A DNA stretch of 64,000 nucleotides from Haematococcus lacustris (taxonomy: Eukaryota > Chlorophyta > Chlorophyceae > Chlamydomonadales > Haematococcaceae), in assembly GCA_030144725.1 (NCBI GenBank), contig JASKMD010000005.1:4339151-4403150 (forward strand), read 5' to 3'. The translations under genes were made by a program, and so were the position numbers. The notes below the pieces were generated by a model that saw nothing but the letters and a program-made list of their open reading frames with translations, was not told the DNA's origin and searched no databases. Positions 1 to 12,345 of this stretch are shown in pieces. Every line of letters starts with the position of its first letter. Within the stretch, counting starts at the first letter, position 1.

Positions 1-532
1 CGTGCTCCTCAGACCACGCATCAGGTTACATCGCTGCTAGGGCGATGCTGGCCTCATAACGGGTGCCGTCACAACTTCCTTCCCAGACTGCAATAAGCAC
101 AAATGCATGTCACAGCAGGGCTTCGGTAAAACATTATCAACATGATGGTCAGAGAACATTTGGCGGGCTGCGCAAAATTCTTCGCTAAACAGGCAAGTGA
201 AGCATTTGAAACTGCGAGTAGGCGGTGTCCGTATGTAATGTAATGTAAACTTACAAGGGTCCCTATGACGCTCCCTATGATTGTGCCACTGCTCCCATGT
301 CGATGCTTTCCTGTCGCGAGCACTGCCCACGCCGCGTCACGCTCTACTGCTTGCGGTCCTGTGCGCGACAACTCGCGACACGGTCGGTTCAAAACCTTAG
401 CATTGCTGCATCGCTACGTTGGATATGAAGCCGTCAATCCCATCTTTTGGCAACAGCTGGTTGCAGGACTTAGCCACGTAAGATGAAAGCATAAGTCAGC
501 CAGCTGTGACACAGGCCAATATATATACTGAT
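1..532. other. Intergenic, upstream of the Coa1-like gene
   Basis: No coding exon can be supported here. The short ORFs on both strands lack homology-like blocks and splice continuity. Its only likely role is the promoter and 5' UTR of the gene starting near 533. Confidence 0.5.
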
Positions 533-1863
533 ATGGGCAACTCACTCGCTGCCACGCATGCCCGCAATGACTGCTGCTCGCAACTGTGCTGCGCCTCCAG
601 CCTGTGTTGCCCATGCTTGCCTGCTACTCGCAACTTTGCTGGGCTGTGCCTGTGCAGTACTGTGCTGACCAAGCTAAAGGATGCAGCCACGTCACTGCTG
701 GCCCCACAGAAAGCTGGCCAGCATGTGCCACCCAACCTACCAAACAATGGCAGTAGGCCCTGGCCAGGAGGGCCACCCCTACCTAACCTGCTGCCAGGCC
801 CCCTGGGGTGGTTCCTGGGCAGAGCCATGCAGGGGCTAAGTCAGCAGGTATGACAGTGCTCTCTGTGATGTGCAGCCCCCCACCCCACCCCTCCCCTGCC
901 CCCTCCTCCCTGGCACCTGACTACCACTATTTCTGACTCCTGTATGGTGCAGCTGGCGGTCTCAGCAGCACAGCAGGCCGACCTGCTGGCCCGAGTGGTG
1001 CCGCAGCTCCAGGCCTCCCCTCAGCTGCAGCGGTGCCTGGGGCAGCACCTCAGGGTGTCTGCACCGCTGTCCCATACCACCTTGTTCACTAGCGTCAATG
1101 GCCAGCCCAGCCACTGCCAGCAGGTGGTGGTGGAGGTGGCTGGGTCAGGGGGCCGGACGGCAATGGCACAGGTGGGGGGTGAGGGGAGGGGCTGTAGGCT
1201 GTGAGAGCTGCTGGTGTTGCACGTGCTTGGGTAGGAGGGGAGGGGCTGGTGTGCAGGCGGCAGCAGGTGTTTGGGCAGGAGAGAGGGGCCTGAAGGGAGA
1301 GCAGTGTGACAGCTCTGGCAGCATGCCTCAGCCCCTGTACACCCCACCATGCTGAACAGCATGCTGCACCACCTGCTGGCCCTGCTGGGATTGAAGGTAG
1401 CCACTGATAGGCGCCCACCCTGCAGGCTCTCATCAGTTTGGCCGGCAGCCAGCTGTCCAGCTGCACCCTCTCCCCCTACCACACCGGCAGCGATCAACTG
1501 AGAATTGTTCGCAGTCACTTGCGCCGGCATGGCCTCATGGACACACGTTGTAGCTGGTAGCTGGCAGGTAGCTGCAAGGTGGACGGCAAAGTGTGAGGCA
1601 GTGGGACCCATGCAGGCAGTGCAGCAGCAGCTGGCAGCACAGCCTGTTAAGGCAGGCTACAGCACTGACATAGTGGTGCTGGTGGCTGGTGGCTGCAGGT
1701 GAAGCTGATCAGTGACGTGATGGGAAGGCAGGAGGTGGAGGTGCGGGTGCAGCTGCCGCAGGGAGACACCATCACCCTCCCCCTCACCCCTGGCCCGGAC
1801 CTTGCACAGCCCAAGAGGCACAGTGGGGCAAGGACGGTGGATGCTGAGTTCAAACAAGTGTGA
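533..1863 (+). CDS. Small protein with a Coa1/Tim21-like C-terminal domain
   Basis: Proposed exons are 533-847, 953-1171 and 1699-1863, all joined in phase 0 with GT-AG borders, giving about 232 residues. The start is the first ATG of the open frame. The N-terminus is Cys/Ala/Leu-rich and could be an organelle leader or membrane anchor. The C-terminal 120 residues have the layout of the Coa1/Tim21-type fold: a helix (LLARVVPQLQASPQLQRCLG), a short strand, then two strands of the form VVVEVAGSGGRTAMAQ and VEVRVQLPQGDTITL. Coa1 proteins assist cytochrome c oxidase assembly in the mitochondrial inner membrane; that role is inferred from the pattern alone. The stop is followed 15 nt later by TGTAA, which supports this 3' end. 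A downstream exon (1929-2051) could be added if the stop lay in an intron, but the TGTAA argues against it. The 527-nt second intron might hide another exon. Confidence 0.5.
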
Positions 1864-1877
1864 TGATGTGACGGGCA

Positions 1878-1882
1878 TGTAA
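1878..1882 (+). promoter_or_regulatory. TGTAA polyadenylation signal
   Basis: TGTAA lies 15 nt after the TGA of the Coa1-like gene. TGTAA is the usual polyadenylation word of chlorophycean algae. Confidence 0.55.
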
Positions 1883-3190
1883 TGGCTGTTTGGTGAAGTT
1901 GGTAACTGTTTGTCTTTTTCGGCAGCAGAAGAAGGGGCAGCAGCAGCACCTAACCCTTTATCCCAATCTCAATAATAGTATTAGTTTCAGCTTAATCTCA
2001 GCTGCGCCTTCTACCCTTTCTCGCGCGTTAGAAGGCAACAGGGCCGACTAGTCCAATACGAGTGTCCGCCTCAGCAGCTGGAGTGGATGGCAGAACATTT
2101 CCGACGTGTTACAAACCAGAACCGTATCCTCCTCGCTCTCACATCTAAATAGCCGCGTAACTTACAGCGACACAAAACCCACCCCTCACCCTCATACCAA
2201 CTGGCGGACAAAAATATCCCACAGGCCTGCATTCGTCGTGACGATGTCCATGTTGCACGGCCTGGTGATCAGGACATCGAGCTCACTTCCTTGACACCCA
2301 TGCCTCAGCGACGCCCAAGCATGCATCGTGCACAACAGGGCCAAAGCATATGGATCAAGGCCGTCCCTAGCCGCACCCCTTTCCCTCCCTCCCTCCCTCC
2401 TTCCCGCCCTTCTCCAGCACAGGAACAACACTCCTCCTGACACACAACCTGAGTTTTGACCAGAGCATGAATCCCGACCGCCCTAGTCGCTGCCCCTTTC
2501 CTCTCCACCAGCCCAGCCTGCAACCGAGCCCTGACCCTCACCAGGGGCCAGGACGTAAGTCTAGCGTCGCCACTCTCACAACAATGCCTTGTGGCGCACG
2601 TACACCCAGTCCTGGCCTGCCATGCCCGGCTCTGGCATGGCTGGACGGCCATCTGCACAGCTCACTGCCTCCATGTCTTGCTCTTGCTGTCCTGCAGCCC
2701 TCTGGAGCCAGCAACCAGGGCCAGCTGCCTCACTGAGCCACTCACCAGCAAGCAAGACCGCACCCTCCTCCTAGTCATGCTCTACCCAGCTGACTGACCA
2801 GGAGTGGGAGTGACCAGGGGTGGGGAGTGACGAGGAGTGGGGAGTGACCAGGAGTGGGAGTGACCACGAGTGAGGAGGAGTGGGAGTGAGGAGGAGTGGG
2901 AGTGACCAGGAGGACAGTGCTGCCAGTTGACAAGCGGCACGGGGCACAGCCAAAGAGCACCACCAGCTGCTGTCTCTCCGCGCACCACTGCCACCAGCGC
3001 CAGCCAGCAGGTGCAGTGAGGGAGGTAGGAGGCAGGCCCCAGGCTCAGTCCTCACTGATGGCCCACAGCCTGGGCGGCCACAGCCTTGCAGGTGCCTTGG
3101 GAAGGTCATGTGCCTTCTCCATACCGTCATATTGCGACACTCTCATCTTTTGCTGTTGTAGTAGAAGAAGAACAAGATGGCCTACACTGC
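1883..3190. other. Intergenic region between convergent genes
   Basis: This gap separates the 3' end of the Coa1-like gene from the 3' end of the ABCF gene. It holds ORFs without recognisable domains and a G-rich minisatellite at 2800-2912. No gene is supported. Confidence 0.5.
2800..2912. repeat. Imperfect minisatellite of GGAGTGGGAGTGACCA-type units
   Basis: About 110 bp of imperfect tandem units built on GGAGTG with interspersed GACCAG. It is intergenic, and the plus strand is strongly purine-rich. Confidence 0.7.
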
Positions 3191-3195
3191 TTACA
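3191..3195 (-). promoter_or_regulatory. TGTAA polyadenylation signal (ABCF gene)
   Basis: TTACA on the plus strand reads TGTAA on the minus strand, about 120 nt beyond the ABCF stop codon. This is consistent with a short 3' UTR. Confidence 0.45.
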
Positions 3196-3314
3196 TCGCT
3201 AGCCGTCAGGCTGCTTGGCTGCTGCTGGACGACCAGCCTCTGCTTGCCTGGCCACTTTAAGACTGCTGTTGCACCGCCACTCAGGGTGGCAGTGCCCTAA
3301 CCAAGGTGTGCAGC

Positions 3315-4006
3315 TCAGATGTCTCCAGCAATCTCAGCCAGCTCCAGCCACCGCATCTCCTTGGTGTCCACCGCCTCCGACACCTCTGACAGTTCCATGC
3401 TGGCGGCCTCCAGCTCCTTGAACTTGCCACCTGCAGCGAGGAATGAGGCACAGCGGGGGCAGGAGGGGTGGAGGGCGGGTGGGCCAGCAGGGGCAGGGCA
3501 GCAGGGGTGGAGGGCAGGGGGCGAGTAGGGGCAGGGCAGTAGGGGCAGGGCCAGCAGGGGTGGAGAGCAGGTGGGCCATCAGGGCCAGAGCCAGCAGCCG
3601 CAGCAGGAGGGTGGGCTGACCTGTGGATGCCAGCTTGGCCACAAGCTGCTGCAGGCTGTCTCGCTTGGTCTGCAGCGCCACCACCTCCTTGCTCAGCTTC
3701 TGCGCAGCCCAGCCCAGCCCAGCCACCACTGACTCTCTTTAGTCCACCAGCCACCTCCCCACCCCCCCAGTGCCTGACATGAAGGCCTGCCACCTGCACC
3801 CCCCCAGCACCCAGCCGAGCCCCTACCATAGCCCCTACCCAGCACGCCTGCCAGCAGCCCCTGGCCTGGACCCCACCCCCTGCTGCCACTGCATGTGCCA
3901 CAGGCTGCTGAGGGCCACCGCCCTGTAGCCATGTGGCCCCACACTGACTTCTTGGGCCACTCAGGTGGACTAGGCCCCTGCACCACCCAGGCAAACAAGG
4001 CAGCTG

Positions 4007-4044
<38 letters not shown>

Positions 4045-6828
4045 AGCAAACTACAAGCAAAGTAGCCATAGCCTGATACTGCCAGCGCCCTGGGTCTAAC
4101 CCAGGCAGCACAGATGTGGGGCAGGCCAAGTGGTTATCGTGGGCAGTGGGGGGCAGGCAGCAGGGGCCAGCAGCAGCAGCAACCCACCTGGTACTCCTGC
4201 TGCTCCCCCCAAGACAAGGTGACGCGCTTGCGCCCAGCCGCTTTGCCGGCCCCACTGCCCACCCCGTTCCCATTCCCCCCCTGCACTGCAGCAGCAGCAG
4301 CAGCGGCTGGGGGAGTCTGGGCTGCCTTGTGGCTGGGGCTGGGTGTCGCCCCCTGCTTGCTCGGTGCAGGGGACTTGGCCGCTGAAGCTTGTCGGCCTGG
4401 GGTGCTGCCCCTGCCCCCAGCCTTCTTCACACCACTGCCGCTGCTGCTGCTGCTGCTGCTGCCGCTGCCTTCATGCTCAAAGTCGGCGTCCGTGAGGCCC
4501 ATGTTGGTTGAGAGGACAGCTCGGCCGTCAGCCACGCGCAGGATGTGGGTGGCGTTGAGGCTGGCGGCAAAGGCGGGGTTGTGGGTGATGGCCACGATCG
4601 CACCGGCAAAGTCTTGCAGGGCCCCTGCAGGGGGAGGGGAGCAGGGGGGCAGGGTGGGCCGGGGGGAAGGGGGAGGTGGGGCAGAGGGGGAGGGAGAGGG
4701 GCGGGGAGCAGCAGGGGGACACCGAGGGGTGGGCATTGCGGTGAAAGGAGGGGGAGAACAGGGCCGGAGGGGGTGATGGCAGGAGGGGGGTGGGGCAGGG
4801 GGGGTAAAGGGCAGGAAGGGGTTGAAAAAGGCATGCTCGGCCTCTACCTGTCAAGACTGCGATGGTGGCTGCGTCCAGGTGGTTGCTGGCCTCATCCAAC
4901 AGCAACACATTGGAGGGCACAAGCGCAAAGCCTGCCAGAGCCACGCGCGCCTTCTCCCCCCCGCTGAGCACGCCTGGCCAGGGGGCAGCAGCAGGTGAGG
5001 CGCAGCACCGCCTGTGTCGGCCAGCTCACATGTCAGGCCATAGCGTGTCTAGCAGAGCATGGCAGAGAGCATGGGGGAGAGCATGGGGGGGGAGAGCATG
5101 AGGGGGAAGAGCATGGGGGAGGCCAGAGCGTGCGGTAGGAGGGGAGGAGGAGGGTGAGGTAGGAGGAGGAGGAGGGTGAGGGCCCTGAGCAAGGCAGGAG
5201 AGCAGCAAGGCTTCCTCCCCTTCCAGCTACCTGCAAGCAGCTGGCGCCCAACCGCCTGGCTCCCTTGATACCCCACACAGCCCTGCCAGCCACCCGACCC
5301 ACCTGCCAGTACCCCCACTACTGCTGCCCCTAGCATACTCCTGCTGCTGCCAGCCCTTTCCCCCCCTGGAAGCTGCCGCCGCTGCTGCCAGCCCCTCCCC
5401 CTCCCTCCGCCTGCTTCTGTTACCTGCTGTGCCTAAGGAGGGGTGGAGGCATGCCTGGGCATTAAGAGCAGCTTCCCTCTCACCCCCCTCCCCCTCCCCC
5501 ACCACCTCCTGCTGCTGCTCCCTCCTGCTGCTGTCAGTTCGCCCCGTGGCGGTTGCTGCCAGCCCCTCCCCCTGCCCTGGCTGCTGCTGCTGCTGCCAGC
5601 CCCTCCCCCTGCCCTGGCTGCTGCTGCTGCTGCTGCTGCCTGCCATGCCGCCCTGAGCCGCACCAATCTGCTGCAGCGCCATGGAGCCGGTGAGGCCCAG
5701 CGCGCCCAGGGCTGAGCGGCACTGCTCCTGTGTGGTGGCCCTGCTGTGCTGGCGGGCCACGTCCTCCACATAGCTCAGCGCCGCCTTGTCTAGCGGCAGG
5801 TCCTGGGGCAGGGGGCGGCACGACAAGGGCTGACACGGGAGCAGGGGCAGAGGCACCCCTGGGGTCAGGGGGTCAGGGGGCCAGGGGTCAGGGGGTCAGG
5901 GGGTCAGGGGGCCAAGGGGTCAGGGGGTCAGACCGCTACCCCCAACCGCTACCCCGCTGGGCAGGGGGCAGCACAACAAGGGCTGACAGGGAGCTTGGGG
6001 TCAGGGGGCGGCTGCAAGGGGCGGCAGAGGGCGAGGCAGAGGGGCCCCTGGCTACTGCTCCCCTGTTGGCCCCCTGGCCGCTGCACTGGCCCTTCAGTGG
6101 TGCCGCTGCATGGCGGCATCGTCACCGTGTCCTGTCGACTGTACAGGTAGGGCAAGAATGGATGATGCTGCACGGAGTTCACTAAGCCACCGAAGGCAAT
6201 GCAGGTCGACCTTGGCTGCAAGCCTCATGCCAGGCATGTCAAGCAGAGGGGAGTTATCATGGGCTTTGCGGAGTGAGCAAGGGGAGGGGGTGGGGTCAAA
6301 CCCCCTTCCCCTGCCCCCTGTTTGGCAACCTGATCTGCGTCAGGCTCCCTGGCCTCCTCCCTGCCCCCCGCCCTCTCCACAGCCTGACCTGTGCCAGGTC
6401 TTGGCTGAACACGCCCAGCTTGACGCCGTCCCCCTCCTTGCGTGTCCCACTCCACAGCGGCAGCTGACCCGACAGCGCCTTCAGCAGCGTGGACTGCCAG
6501 CAGGGCGACAGGCAGGCAGGTGGGGCAGCTTCAGTAAGCAGGTCAGATGCAAGCCAGCTGGATAATCAGGTCAGGTCTGGTCTGGTCTGGTCAGAGAAGG
6601 CATCGCCAGTGGACTGCCGTCACCGCCTCACCTTGCCTGCCCCGTTGGGCCCCAGCACCAGCACCCTCTGCCCCTTCTTAATCACCAGGTCCACCCCTTG
6701 CAGCAGCGGCTGGGTGCCATTGTCGGGGCTCCCCCAGCCTATGGTGGCGTTGTTGAGCAGCAGCACGTCCGTGAAGCAGGGCGGGGCGCGGGGCAAGCGC
6801 AGGTGCACCTGTAAGGGAGTAAGGGGAT

Positions 6829-6861
<33 letters not shown>

Positions 6862-9431
6862 CCACACAGCCCGGTAAGCACAGCTGCGATTGCGAGGGTG
6901 GGGTGGGGTCAGTGCAACCCTGGGAGGGGTCTTGGGTTAGGGTTGCGTGAGGCGAGGCGAGGCGAGGCCAGGTAGAGGGCTGGAGGCTTCTGAGAGGATG
7001 AAGGCAAAGTTGAGCCTTGAGGTGAGGTCAGGCCAGAGAGGGGACTGTGGGTACCTTGTTCCCCCTCCCCCTCCCCCTCCCCCTCCCAACCTCACAATGA
7101 CCTTAACAGCTGAGCCAGGGCAGGTTGATGCTAGATGTGGCTTGACACCTAAGCCAGGGCCAGGCAAGCAGGGCCAGGCAAGCAGGGCCAGGCAAGCAGG
7201 GCCAGGCAAGCAGGGCCAGGCAAGCAGGGCCAGGCAAGCGTAAGGGTTTAGGCCCGCTTGTCTTCCTGGTTCGGCGCTGTGTGCCACTGAGGCCACCAGA
7301 GCTCTAAAGACGGCAGACCGGGTAGGGTTAAGACCTTGTAATGCTGTCACAACGCAGGCGCCACCCCATCCCTCCTCTCCTTCCTGCCCCCCACCTCCGC
7401 TCCCAGCATCACCCCCTAGCCCTTGGCCCCTGACCTTGGCTCTGTCCCCGCCTCCGGCTGCTGAGGCGGCTGCGGGTGCCTCCACTTTTTCTGCCCTGAG
7501 CTTGTCAGCCAGCTTGGCCTTGGACTGCGCGCTCTTGGCCTTGCTGGCCTTGGCGCCAAACTTGTTGATGAAGGTCTCAAGCCTGCAGTGGCCAGGGGGA
7601 GAGGGGGTGCAGTGCATGAAGAGGGGGGGAGGCTGGGAGGGGGAGAGGCTGGAATGGGGGGGCTGGGAGGGGGCAGGCGTGGACCCTGGTGACAGACTTA
7701 TGAGGGGGGCACGGGGCAGCAGGGGCAGGCGGGGCAGGCAGGGCTCATCAGCGCAGAGGCAGGGAGGGGGCTCGGGGTGCTGCTGCGGTGCTGGTGGGGT
7801 GCGAAACATGAGCGCAGGGGTGTTGGTGACTGGAGCAAGGTGCATTGAGCTGAGACGAGTTGAGTTGAGTTGAGTTGACGGGCGAGGTGAGGCAAGGCGA
7901 GGCAAGGCGAGGTTGCGAGTCCCAGCAACGCACTTGTCAATCTCAGCCTGCTGGGCAGCCGCAGTGGCCAAGGCCTGGGCGTCACGCAGGGCCCGCTGCT
8001 CCATGAAGTGGGAGTAGGTGCCAGTGTAGGCATGCAGCTTCTTGCCACGCACCTGTGGTGGTGGCGGCGGTGGTGGTGGTGCCATGGTCAAGACGGTGAA
8101 GAAATGTCAAGCTTTCAAAGACAGAAGGTGGCAGGTCCTTGGCAGTGGCTTGGTGAGTGCCACAAGGGGTCCCCTGCTCAGCCCAACCCCCAGGCCACCA
8201 ACGTCCTCCCACCACAGCCTGCCCTGCCCTGCCCTGCCCTGCTGCCGCCTCCTGCTGCGCCCTGCCTAGCTGCTGTCAGGCGCACAGATGGCCATGCCAA
8301 CGCTGAGCGCTGCTGCCAGGCTGCACTGCTGCTTGCCTAGAATGATGCCATTGATGCCACCAGGGGTGGATGTGAGGGGGGGAGAGCTGAGAGTGAGCTC
8401 TACTGCCACCTACCACGGCTCTGACCACGCTCCCTCAGTGTGTCAGCCTGCCGCTGCTCTGCTGACTGCCCCGCCTGCTGTCCCTTACATGTATAGTATA
8501 ATGTCAGGGGCCAAGCTTTTACAGGATAATAACGACCTCGTTGAACCGTCGCTGCTCCGCTTACCGATACCCTTGCTGTAGAAGTGCCGTGCTCGTACCC
8601 CGCCTGCCCCTGCCTCCTGACCTCCCTCTGCTGGCGAAGCGCCCTAGGTCAGGGTTACCCATGAGGCCCGCCACCTGCTGTCCCTCCTCTAGTCTTCACT
8701 GACCTAACCCTTCCTCTCACATTGAGCCGTACTGCTATGGCTACATCAATAGGGATGCAACTGGAAACAGGGAACAGTAAACTTAGCCCGTGCTCACTAC
8801 TAGCCAGCGCAGCCACTGATGTATTCAACCTGCTTTCCTCATGCCCGTTGTGCCGCCTCCCCTACCCCACTTCTCTCAACCCCTCACACCTCTTGCCACG
8901 TGGTCCCCCCCACACCTCGTGCTGTCGCCCCCCTTGACCCCCTTGACCCACCCCTCTGACTCACTTCCACTATGTGGTCGCACACATCCTCCAGCAGCGC
9001 TTCATCGTGTGACACCACCACCTGGCAACAGCAGCGGCAGCCAGGGCAGCGGCATTACAGACTGCACCAACCTTCCACACGCCTAGCTGGCAAAAAGTAT
9101 GCCACTGCTCATCTGACTCCTGCCCCTGCCCCTACTCCTCCACCACCCCTGCTCCTACTCCTGCCCACCTGCCTCAACTACTACTGTCAACTGCCTCAAC
9201 CCCTACCAACCCTTCTCCCGCCTAAATCCCTGCCCTTGCCCTGTCCCTTGCCATCCCCCCTGCCCTGCCGCCATCCCATGCAGCACACCAGGGTGCCGCC
9301 TGAGGTGCGCAAGAAGTTGCCTAGCCAGCGGATAGCTGATGAGTCCAAGTGGTTGGTGGGCTCATCCCTGCAGGCAGGCAGGTAGGAAGGCTTCCCTGGT
9401 AAAGGGGCTGAGTGGCTAAGCAGACACATGA

Positions 9432-9516
<85 letters not shown>

Positions 9517-12345
9517 CATGGTGGTCTGCTCTACCCCACCCCCTGTACTCACAGGAGCATGAGGCCGCCCCCAACGCCTGCTGCTGCAGCCTGTCCAGCC
9601 TCCCCCAGCAGCAGCCGGGCCAGGGCGATACGCATCTGCCAGCCACCACTGAACTGAGATGCACTGACATGGAACTGCAGGCAAGTAGTCAAACAGGCAG
9701 GCAGGTGTCAGGGGTGGGCAGGAGGGTTGTGGCAGTTGGGCGGGAGTGTAAGTGCGAGTGTAAGAGAGGGGTGAGTTCCTGGGGCGAGAGAGGACACATT
9801 CTAAACCCAAAAAATGATTGTGTGGTCAAAGGCCATGACTAGGCATAGGGGCATTGTGATGACAGCAGGGTGGCGCCGGCTGTGATGTGCAGCGGGTTGA
9901 CTTGGACAGGTTGGGTGAGGGCAGGGGTGTTGAGGGCTGCAACCCTAACCATAGGCGCCCTGGCCCCACCTGGGCTTGAACCCCCCACCTGGTCATGCCG
10001 GAAGCCCAAGCCAGTGAGCACATTGGCGATGCGCCGGTCCACATCCGCCCCGCCTGCTAGCGCCACTGCGTCCTGGGCCCGGGCCAGGCGCTCAGCAGCA
10101 GTGGGGTCACCTGAGCAGCAGCCAGGGCGGTGGGCAGGCAGGGCGGTGGGTAGGCAGGGCGGTGGGCAGGCAGGGCGGTGGGTAGGCAGGGCTGAAGCTA
10201 GGCACTGCCCGAGTGCCGCAGCTGCCCACCTGCCGCAAGATCCCTCTCAGCCAGCCGCATGTCCTCCTCTGCCTTCAGCAGGCTGGTCATCTGGCTGCGC
10301 GCCTCCTGGTACACGGTGCGCTGGGAGCCGCTGACCGCTGTCTGCAGGCCGGGTGGCAAACAGCATGCAGGAGCAATGGGGACGCTGGTGTAGGCCCTCA
10401 AGGCAGGGCAGGGCAGGGAAGGGAGGGGCAGGGAAGGGAAGGGTGGGGAGGGGCGAGGCGGGGCGGGGCCTGCTCTGATGTGCTGCAGAGGTGATGGGTG
10501 GGGCTGCGTCTGTTTCATTGTGCATCTATGGCAATAGAAGTGGTGTCTGTGTGAACCCGTCAAATCTCGAACCGAATATGCGGGGACCCAGGGCGGGGCT
10601 TGATGAGGATCAGCTGAGGGGTGGCTGGGCCAGGCCTGACCTGAGCAAGGTAGCCCACCTCCACCTTGGGCGCTACAATTAGGCGGCCGGCATCGATCTG
10701 GGGCACAGCAGGCAGGCAGACAGGCAGGCAGGGTGCTACAAGACATGGCTGCTGTCCAGGTTGCTGTCCAGGTGCTGTGGTGAGTGCCAGCAGAAGTGTA
10801 GCACACTCAGGTCGGGTCCGGTCAGGTTGGCTCGGGTCAGGGCAGGTCGGGTCGTGTCAGGTCTGGGCAGGGTGTAATGGATCAGGTCAGGAGGTAGCCT
10901 GCTTACTGGTCGAAAACCGCACAGCGCCTTGAGTAAAGTGGACTTGCCGCAGCCATTGCTGCCCACCAGGCCCCACCGCTGGCCAGGCATCACTCGCAGC
11001 GACACCTCCTGGGGTCACACCCATACACTGGATCAGACCAACAGGCAGCCTGGGTTTCCTGTTGATAATCAACTGCTGCTGCTGCTGACGATGATGGCGT
11101 TGTCCAGCTACAAAAGAGCTGCACAGCCCTGCAGCGTTACCGCCTGGCTGGCAGAGGATGGTGATGGGTATTTGCGGCGGACCCTGCAGCTTCGTGGCAT
11201 GCCAGGTCTGGCGTGAACCTAGTTAGTCGTGCCAGGTCTGGCTTGAACAGAGCTTATGCGCAGGGCCGGGCACTAGAGCTGCCTGGACCCCAGTGGGCTG
11301 CCCTGGTGCCCTGGCCTGGAGGAGCTGCAGCTGGAGGCAGCCACTGCTGAGCCAGGCTCTCAGGGTGACAGCATACAGCTGGTGCGGCATAGCGTATGAC
11401 AATCAGAGCTGATGTGGCACACCACGCCATGCAGCAAGTGCAGGTGGGGCTGGGTGTTGGTTAACACAAAGCTGGCATTGTGGGTGCAGCCAGGCTGTGG
11501 AAACCCCACCCCTAGTCGCCCCCTAGGGGTCCAGAAAGCAGTGCATGGGGGAGGCCCCTGCAGCTTTAGGAACATCGTCATGTCCTGGGGACGTGAGAAC
11601 AGGATGGGCTGCGGGCTACACTAGTGCTCCCTAGTGCTCTCTTGCAGTAGTCCCTGGTGAGGGGCCAAAGGCTGCCTGGCTGCCAGCACCAGTACTGGAG
11701 GCTATAAGTATAAAGGCCTTAGCTACAAACGGCTGAATAGCAGGCTCCTGTGCACCCAGTCGCTGCCAGTAGCACAGAGATGTGTCAGGTGCGCAGAGGG
11801 GTGGCAACTGCAGTTTCAAGGCTGATGGTGGATTTTGTGGCAGGTGGAGGCTGTGCGAGTGTGTAAGGCGTGCGAGCCTGTGACGTGCTGCGAGGTGTTG
11901 CATGAGTTTGCGCATGGAGGGGCCTTGGCCCAGCGCTGTGCACTGAGATCCCACTCCCTCCCGGTGCTGAGGCCTCACTTCTAGTAGGTCTCTGTCGCCA
12001 GCTTGGATGCTGACTTTGTCAATCACCATGGCTGCGCCTGCAGTCTCACCCCGTGGCACCTGCAAGCAGCAGTGTGGAAGCTTTGCAGGTGAGAGTAGCA
12101 CTGGCTAGCCACTTGGCAGCCTGAACCCCTCGCACCACAATGTGCTGGTAGGCAGCTGCAGCTGGTGCTACTGCTGTCGCCGCCGCACGTGCAGCGAGGC
12201 AGGGCCTCCGAGGTGGCAGAATGGCTGCTGGACTCGCTTCTCTAGCCGAGGTACAGCTATAACGATGAACATTCCCAGGCGGCAACAAACCAGCTGGGCT
12301 GACGGTTTGCTTCGTGCTAAAGACACGGAACCGACCGCACTGCAT
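3315..12345 (-). CDS. ABCF: ABC-F family ATPase, plastid-type leader (18 exons)
   Basis: Exons (minus): 12345-12136, 12059-11979, 11008-10907, 10697-10641, 10341-10230, 10110-9989, 9674-9553, 9367-9289, 9021-8965, 8052-7934, 7582-7435, 6808-6632, 6493-6389, 5802-5664, 4973-4848, 4624-4188, 3699-3621, 3430-3315; 795 residues. Residues 1-80 are Ser/Ala/Arg-rich like a chloroplast or mitochondrial leader. NBD1 has Walker [10 protein letters not shown] (about 113), signature FSGGWQ (236), Walker [12 protein letters not shown] and H-loop VVVSHDEA. The inter-domain linker carries the ABCF-type block [21 protein letters not shown]2 has GPNGAGKST (456), LSGGEK (546) and [11 protein letters not shown], followed by a Ser/Ala-rich insert and a C-terminal coiled coil. 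ABC-F proteins lack membrane domains and act on ribosomes or in translation. The linker resembles bacterial YheS/Uup more than cytosolic GCN20. The exon 1 start and donor (12136) are the weakest points. NBD2 departs from consensus (DEAS for DEPT; THNP at the H-loop). Confidence 0.9.
4013..4042. repeat. (CCAG)n microsatellite
   Basis: About seven perfect tetranucleotide copies in an ABCF intron (between exons 4624-4188 and 3699-3621). Confidence 0.8.
6833..6860. repeat. (CAG)n microsatellite
   Basis: About nine CAG copies in the ABCF intron between exons 7582-7435 and 6808-6632. Confidence 0.8.
7155..7240. repeat. 14-bp tandem repeat, unit AGCAGGGCCAGGCA
   Basis: Six nearly perfect copies in the same ABCF intron. 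The unit has no stop codon, which is why it appears as a short repetitive ORF. Confidence 0.85.
9435..9518. repeat. (GGCA)n microsatellite
   Basis: About 21 perfect tetranucleotide copies in the intron between ABCF exons 9674-9553 and 9367-9289, close to the 3' splice site of the Walker B exon. On the sense strand it reads TGCC, the same motif as the large array in the RNF10 gene. Confidence 0.9.

Noticed and set aside
1926..2051. Possible extra 3' exon of the Coa1-like gene
   Set aside because: In frame with an AG acceptor, but the preceding TGA is followed at once by TGTAA, which favours gene end at 1863.
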